NCBI RefSeq assembly: GCF_900101475.1
Contig: NZ_FMZV01000003.1
Location: 124,001 to 188,000, forward strand
Length of the DNA: 64,000 nucleotides
Direction of reading: 5' to 3'
Source of the DNA: Ruegeria marina
GTDB lineage: Bacteria > Pseudomonadota > Alphaproteobacteria > Rhodobacterales > Rhodobacteraceae
Made by a program: the position numbers and the translations under genes. Shown here piece after piece: positions 60,339 to 64,000 of the stretch; position 1 is the stretch's first letter, and each line of letters begins with the position of its first letter. The notes beneath the pieces were generated by a model that did no database searches, was not told the DNA's origin, and saw only the letters and a list, made by a program, of their open reading frames with translations.

Positions 60339-61139
60339 TCAATCGTCGCGGCGCGCGACATGCTTTTCCCACAGATCGGGGCGCCGCGCCCTGGTGATCT
60401 CTTCACTCTTCTGACGCCGCCACTCGGCAACCTTGCCGTGGTGCCCCGACATCAGCACCTCCGGGATCTGTCTGCCCTTCCATTCGGCTGGCCGGGTGTA
60501 TTGCGGATGTTCCAGCAGGCCCGAGGAAAAGCTCTCGTCCTCCGTCGAGGCGTGATTGCCCAGAACGCCGGGCAGCAAGCGCACGGTTGCGTCGATCAGC
60601 GCCTGCGCCGCGATCTCGCCGCCGGTCATCACGAAATCGCCCAGCGAGACCTCAAGGATGCCGTAATGCTCCAGCACCCGCTCGTCCACGCCCTCGAACC
60701 GGCCGCACAGCAGGGTCACCCCGTCGCAGCGCGCCAGCGACTGCATCAGCGACTGGTCCATCGGGCGCCCGCGCGGCGACAGGTAGATCAGCGGCCAGTT
60801 TTCGCCGGTGCCCTGCATCGTCGCCTCGATGGCCGCGCCCAGCACATCGGGCCGCAACACCATGCCCGCGCCACCGCCGGCAGGCGTGTCGTCGACATTG
60901 CGGTGCCGACCCACGCCGAACTGGCGCAGGTCCGTGGTGTGCAACTGCCACAACCCGTCCTGCAACGCCTTGCCGGTCAGGCTTTCGCCCAGCACTCCGG
61001 GAAAGGCCTGCGGGAACAGCGTGATGATCCGCGCCTGCCAGACGCCGTGCAATTCCGGCGTCGGCGTCATCAGCTCGCGGGGTTGCAGCGTGGGGCGGAT
61101 GGCCTTGCGGCCATGGGAACGGGTGGGTGCGTTGCTCAT
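60339..61139 (-). CDS. trmD: tRNA (guanine-N1)-methyltransferase
   Basis: 266 residues. Methylates G37 of tRNAs reading CNN codons, preventing frameshifts. Knotted SPOUT fold with YLSPRGRPMDQ, LLCGRFEGVDERVLE, EVSLGDFVMTGGE and DESFSSGLLEHPQYTRP. Start is probably ATG at 61139 (MSNAPTRSHGRKAIRP); ATG at 61070 (MTPTPELHGVW) would remove a 23-residue leader. It is inverted relative to rpsP-rimM and rplS, its usual operon partners, which flank it on the plus strand. Confidence 0.95.
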   Translation of the reverse strand: MSNAPTRSHGRKAIRPTLQPRELMTPTPELHGVWQARIITLFPQAFPGVLGESLTGKALQDGLWQLHTTDLRQFGVGRHRNVDDTPAGGGAGMVLRPDVLGAAIEATMQGTGENWPLIYLSPRGRPMDQSLMQSLARCDGVTLLCGRFEGVDERVLEHYGILEVSLGDFVMTGGEIAAQALIDATVRLLPGVLGNHASTEDESFSSGLLEHPQYTRPAEWKGRQIPEVLMSGHHGKVAEWRRQKSEEITRARRPDLWEKHVARRDD

Positions 61140-61180
61140 GGCCGCTGTCATAGGGCATGCCGCGGGCCGAGGGAAGCGCC

Positions 61181-61999
61181 TCAGCCGATCAGACCTGCCT
61201 TCCAGCGCAGCCAGATGTCGGGCGCGCTGCGGAACACGTTGATGTCCACCTTGCCCTCGATCCCCGGCACCAGCCCGGTGCCGGTATACTGCCAGAAGGT
61301 CCAGTAGGCGCCGGGATAGACCTGCCTGGGGTGCCCCGCCACCGAGCGCAGCCAGAAATCCGTGTCGTGCAGCTGCCCGATGCCGGTGTCGCGGTAAAAA
61401 TCGACCGTCGTGTAGATGAGCGGCCGCCGCCCGTAATGCGCCTCCAGCATGTCTAGGAACTTGCGCGCCTCGGCGCGCACCTTGGCCCCGTCGGGGCGCA
61501 GCGGGCAGGTGCGCGAGAGATGGTTCCATTCCATGTCAAGAACGTGCGGCAGATCCGCGCCGCGCGGCACATGCCGGATGAACCACCGCGCCTGCTGTTC
61601 CGCTGGGCGGCAGAAGTAGAAATAGTGATAGGCCCCCCAGGGCACCCCGGCTGCCTGCGCCCCGCGCCTGTGGTCAGCGAACTTCGGGTCAACCACGTCG
61701 CCGCCTTCTGTCGCCTTGATGAAGACGAAATTGACCCCTGCCGCCCGCGCGACGGGCCAGTCAATCTTTCCCTGCCAGCGCGACACATCGATGCCATGCA
61801 CCGGATAGGAACCCGGCCCGCGTCCCTCCCAAGAGTGCGGATCCGCGTCGTCGAATTTCGGATAGACGACCATCCGCGCCAGTTCCTGGGCGAACGGATC
61901 GGGCGCCGCAGGCTCTTCGGGTTCAGGGGCGCGGCGTCCGCAGGCGACAACCAGGCCGGCAAGGCAGAACAACATCAGAATTCGGAAAATGCGGTGCAT
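61181..61999 (-). CDS. GH25 lysozyme-like lipoprotein
   Basis: 272 residues. Signal peptide II ends LVVAC (Cys20). The GH25 barrel begins GIDVSRWQGKIDW (catalytic-site Asp), and continues with FVFIKATEGGD, WGAYHYFYF and HVLDMEW, the acidic pair of N-acetylmuramidases. Likely cuts peptidoglycan from the outer-membrane side. It lies 41 bases upstream of trmD on the same strand and may drive its transcription. Start ATG at 61999. Confidence 0.9.
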   Translation of the reverse strand: MHRIFRILMLFCLAGLVVACGRRAPEPEEPAAPDPFAQELARMVVYPKFDDADPHSWEGRGPGSYPVHGIDVSRWQGKIDWPVARAAGVNFVFIKATEGGDVVDPKFADHRRGAQAAGVPWGAYHYFYFCRPAEQQARWFIRHVPRGADLPHVLDMEWNHLSRTCPLRPDGAKVRAEARKFLDMLEAHYGRRPLIYTTVDFYRDTGIGQLHDTDFWLRSVAGHPRQVYPGAYWTFWQYTGTGLVPGIEGKVDINVFRSAPDIWLRWKAGLIG

Positions 62000-62394
62000 G
62001 AAATCTCGCGTTTGGCAAACGAACGGAACGGGCTTTCCGGACAATAATGTGAGCGGCACGTCGACAAAGGCAACTGGCGGCGCGCACATCGGCGGAAAAT
62101 GCCGACATGCGCGAGAATACTGTCCGTGCCCGCGATGCTTTCCCTTGATCCTCGCGCCGAACTTGCCTAAACGGTGCCGGTCTGGAATCGCTTTTGCGAC
62201 ACCGGACCCTAGGTTCGTTGGCATATGCCCTGACCGGCTTCTTCGCCGGACACGCGGGTGCAAGGGAACCCTGGTTCAAAATTCGGACGACCTGATCTCG
62301 GGCGGGCGCCACGGCGGACCCGGTAGAAGACCACGAGCTCTTGGGACGCACACATCTTCGTGGGTAAAACCACGAGCAAACAGGAGAAACTGCG
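62000..62394 (+). promoter_or_regulatory. rplS promoter and leader with mutually exclusive hairpins
   Basis: No gene seen in this 395-base gap. A possible promoter TTGATC/TAAACG (about 62149-62177) is followed by a CCGGC-TTCTTC-GCCGG hairpin (62234-62249). Just before rplS, TCGTGG (62358-62363) can pair with CCACGA at 62331-62336 or with CCACGA at 62370-62375 (loop GTAAAA), but not both. The second hairpin ends five bases before the CAGGAG ribosome-binding site (62381-62386). This looks like a switch that exposes or crowds the site; ribosomal protein feedback is inferred. Confidence 0.5.
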
Positions 62395-62778
62395 ATGGAC
62401 CTGATCGCACAGCTCGAGGCGGAACAGATTGCCGCCCTGGGGAAGGACATCCCCGACTTCAAGGCCGGTGACACCATCCGCGTCGGCTACAAGGTTACCG
62501 AAGGCTCGCGTACCCGCGTGCAGAACTACGAAGGCGTCTGCATCAGCCGCAAGAACGGCAGCGGCATCGCCGGTTCGTTCACCGTCCGCAAGATTTCGTT
62601 CGGCGAAGGCGTGGAACGTGTGTTCCCGCTCTATTCGACCAACATCGACAGCATCACCGTCGTGCGCCGTGGCCGCGTGCGCCGCGCCAAGCTGTACTAC
62701 CTGCGTTCGCGCCGCGGCAAGTCGGCTCGTATCGCCGAAGTTTCGAACTACAAGCCCAAGGCTGACGCCGAAGCGTAA
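62395..62778 (+). CDS. rplS: 50S ribosomal protein L19
   Basis: 127 residues. [39 protein letters not shown] and [15 protein letters not shown] then [12 protein letters not shown] are diagnostic of L19. CAGGAG precedes the ATG. Followed after 11 bases by rpmE. Confidence 0.98.
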   Translation: MDLIAQLEAEQIAALGKDIPDFKAGDTIRVGYKVTEGSRTRVQNYEGVCISRKNGSGIAGSFTVRKISFGEGVERVFPLYSTNIDSITVVRRGRVRRAKLYYLRSRRGKSARIAEVSNYKPKADAEA

Positions 62779-62789
62779 GGACCGGAAAG

Positions 62790-63011
62790 ATGAAAAAAGA
62801 CATCCATCCCGACTACCATCTGATCGACGTCAAGCTGACCGACGGCACCGTCATCCAGATGAAATCCACCTGGGGCAAGGAAGGCGATACCATGTCGCTG
62901 GAAATCGACCCCTCCTCGCACCCGGCTTGGACCGGCGGCTCGTCCCGCCTGATGGACACCGGCGGCCGCGTGTCGAAGTTCAAGAAGAAATACGAAGGCC
63001 TGGGTTTCTGA
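62790..63011 (+). CDS. rpmE: 50S ribosomal protein L31
   Basis: 73 residues. [19 protein letters not shown], then [21 protein letters not shown]. It lacks the four zinc-binding cysteines, so it is the cysteine-free form of L31; no zinc-containing copy lies in the window. Shares the transcript with rplS; a strong terminator follows. Confidence 0.97.
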   Translation: MKKDIHPDYHLIDVKLTDGTVIQMKSTWGKEGDTMSLEIDPSSHPAWTGGSSRLMDTGGRVSKFKKKYEGLGF

Positions 63012-63032
63012 TCCTGTGCCTTCGCAGATTAC

Positions 63033-63060
63033 GGGGCCGTCCGTTCGGGCGGCCCCTTTT
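63033..63060 (+). terminator. Intrinsic terminator after rplS-rpmE
   Basis: GGGGCCGTCC-GTTC-GGGCGGCCCC (63033-63056), a ten-pair stem with one G-U pair, then TTTT. Begins 22 bases after rpmE. Confidence 0.92.
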
Positions 63061-63113
63061 CGTTTCTGTATAGTGGCCGGGTCCGGGCCTATCTGCGCTT
63101 CCCTTCATCCAGA

Positions 63114-63129
63114 ACACAACATATAGTGT
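63114..63129. promoter_or_regulatory. NrdR-box-like palindrome over the mipZ promoter
   Basis: ACACAACATATAGTGT matches the NrdR consensus ACACWATATATWGTGT at 15 of 16 positions. It contains TATAGT (63122-63127), a plausible -10, 51 bases before the mipZ ATG. No second box is seen at the usual spacing of about 31 bases, so it may be a different operator. Confidence 0.45.
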
Positions 63130-63177
63130 CGCTCAATACTGAGCCGACCAAAGGCGCGGATTGAGGGGATACAGGCA

Positions 63178-63987
63178 ATGGCGCATATCATCGTCGTCGG
63201 GAACGAAAAGGGCGGTGCGGGCAAGTCCACGGTTTCGATGCATGTGGCAAGCGCCCTGGCGCGTCTCGGCTACAAGGTGAATACACTCGACCTCGACCTG
63301 CGCCAGCGCAGCCTGGGCAGGTATTTCGAGAACAGGGCCGCTTTCATGAAGAGCGCCGAGATGGAATTGCCGTCGCCGACAAACCATGACCTGCCCGAGA
63401 TCGACCCGGCTTCGCTGAAACCCGGTGAAAATGTCTTCGACCATCGCCTGTCGGCGGCGGTTTCGCGTCTGGAGGCCGACAGCGACTTCATCCTGATCGA
63501 CTGCCCGGGGTCCCATACCCGGCTCAGTCAGGTGGCACACTCGCTGGCCGACACGCTGGTCACCCCGCTCAACGACAGTTTCGTCGATTTCGACCTGCTC
63601 GCGCGCATCGATTCCAGCGGCGAAAAGATCCTCGGCCCCTCGGTCTATTCCGAAATGGTCTGGAACGCCCGCCAATTGCGGGCGCAGGCAGGCCTGAAGC
63701 CGATCGACTGGGTGGTGATCCGCAATCGCGTCGGCACACAGCGCATGGTCAACAAGGAAAAGATGGAACGCGCCATCGAGATGCTGGCCAGCCGCATCGG
63801 TTTCCGCATCGCCCCCGGTTTTTCCGAGCGGGTGATCTTTCGCGAACTGTTTCCGCGCGGGCTGACCCTGCTCGACCTCAAGGATATCGGCGTCAAGCAG
63901 CTCAACATCTCGAATATCGCCGCCCGGCAGGAGTTGCGCGACATGATGAAGGCCCTCAAACTGCCGGGTGTCGAAATCGACTTCTGA
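63178..63987 (+). CDS. mipZ: Division-plane positioning ATPase MipZ
   Basis: 269-residue ParA/MinD-family ATPase. Deviant Walker A GNEKGGAGKSTVSMHVA, then LDLDLRQRSLGRYFENR, an alphaproteobacterial MipZ signature, and Walker B-like ILIDCPGS. MipZ forms gradients from the chromosome poles, bound through ParB, and inhibits FtsZ away from midcell. Complete within the window (stop at 63987). Monocistronic as far as visible; its upstream region has a NrdR-like palindrome. Confidence 0.95.
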   Translation: MAHIIVVGNEKGGAGKSTVSMHVASALARLGYKVNTLDLDLRQRSLGRYFENRAAFMKSAEMELPSPTNHDLPEIDPASLKPGENVFDHRLSAAVSRLEADSDFILIDCPGSHTRLSQVAHSLADTLVTPLNDSFVDFDLLARIDSSGEKILGPSVYSEMVWNARQLRAQAGLKPIDWVVIRNRVGTQRMVNKEKMERAIEMLASRIGFRIAPGFSERVIFRELFPRGLTLLDLKDIGVKQLNISNIAARQELRDMMKALKLPGVEIDF

Positions 63988-64000
63988 GGCGTCGGGCCGT

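Noticed and set aside
63062-63177. Second NrdR box near mipZ
   Set aside because: No palindrome with ACAC...GTGT arms is found about 31 bases on either side of 63114-63129.
1-64000. Transposons, prophage genes, tRNA or rRNA genes
   Set aside because: No transposase, integrase or phage proteins, no terminal repeats bounding genes, and no cloverleaf or rRNA sequence was seen in the intergenic gaps examined.

Overview
This 64-kb window is high-GC chromosomal DNA from an alphaproteobacterium, almost certainly a member of the Roseobacter group (Rhodobacteraceae, Ruegeria-like). The evidence is the gene content and order: a MipZ ATPase, the one-helix subunit IV of aa3 cytochrome oxidase, the TIGR02302/lysA/argH block, phaA-phaB, an ETF:ubiquinone oxidoreductase, and the ffh/rpsP/rimM/rplS/rpmE region. 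Genes are densely packed, often with 4-bp ATGA overlaps. I see no insertion sequence, prophage, CRISPR array, rRNA or tRNA.

Layout. 1-7.0 kb: the 5' part of pnp (cut by the window edge), a glyoxalase-related protein, an alpha-1,2-fucosyltransferase-type GT11 enzyme, an arylamine N-acetyltransferase, and the ftsE-ftsX-plsC operon. 7.1-14.1 kb: an MJ0042 zinc-ribbon membrane protein, then a minus-strand run argH, small lipoprotein, DUF2834, lysA, TIGR02302. 14.1-19.3 kb: a TlpA-like thioredoxin, a nitronate monooxygenase, a sterol-desaturase-type hydroxylase with a small membrane partner, an exported HEAT-like protein and a degenerate EAL protein. 19.4-26.2 kb: phaA and phaB, each followed by a clear terminator, then a 1493-residue protein with seven GAF domains and a class III cyclase. 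26.3-29.6 kb: a previously unlisted 36-residue ORF divergent from a GcvA-type LysR/EamA pair, then small conserved proteins and a TrmN6-type methyltransferase. 29.7-38.2 kb: ispB, ispE, a TPR protein, ETF-QO, a SoxR/VOC/EthD redox cluster, and greA with a membrane partner.

38.2-42.3 kb is a five-gene molybdenum-cofactor operon (fdhD-mobA-mobB-unknown-moeA). 42.3-49.9 kb holds azlCD, a lipoprotein with a possible permuted-papain motif, the aa3 oxidase subunit IV, an exported phospholipase A2-like protein translationally overlapped with a membrane glycerophosphodiesterase, DUF6173, an MBL hydrolase and an acyl-CoA dehydrogenase. 50-52.5 kb: a threonylcarbamoyl-AMP synthase, a prolyl-tRNA editing protein and a sulfotransferase. 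52.7-63 kb is a translation-centred region: ffh, four tandem GNAT acetyltransferases, chorismate mutase, rpsP, bluB, rimM, a CDF transporter, then an inverted block (TylF-type methyltransferase, trmD, GH25 lysozyme) and rplS-rpmE. mipZ closes the window.

The most interesting points are the PLA2-like/GDPD pair, the four-GNAT array and bluB inside a ribosomal operon, the seven-GAF cyclase, the RNase-H-like unknown in the Mo-cofactor operon, a dispersed intergenic element present five to six times, mutually exclusive hairpins before rplS, and a NrdR-box-like palindrome over the mipZ promoter. No wholly new defence or mobile system is visible; most novelty is in small genes, context and regulatory structure.
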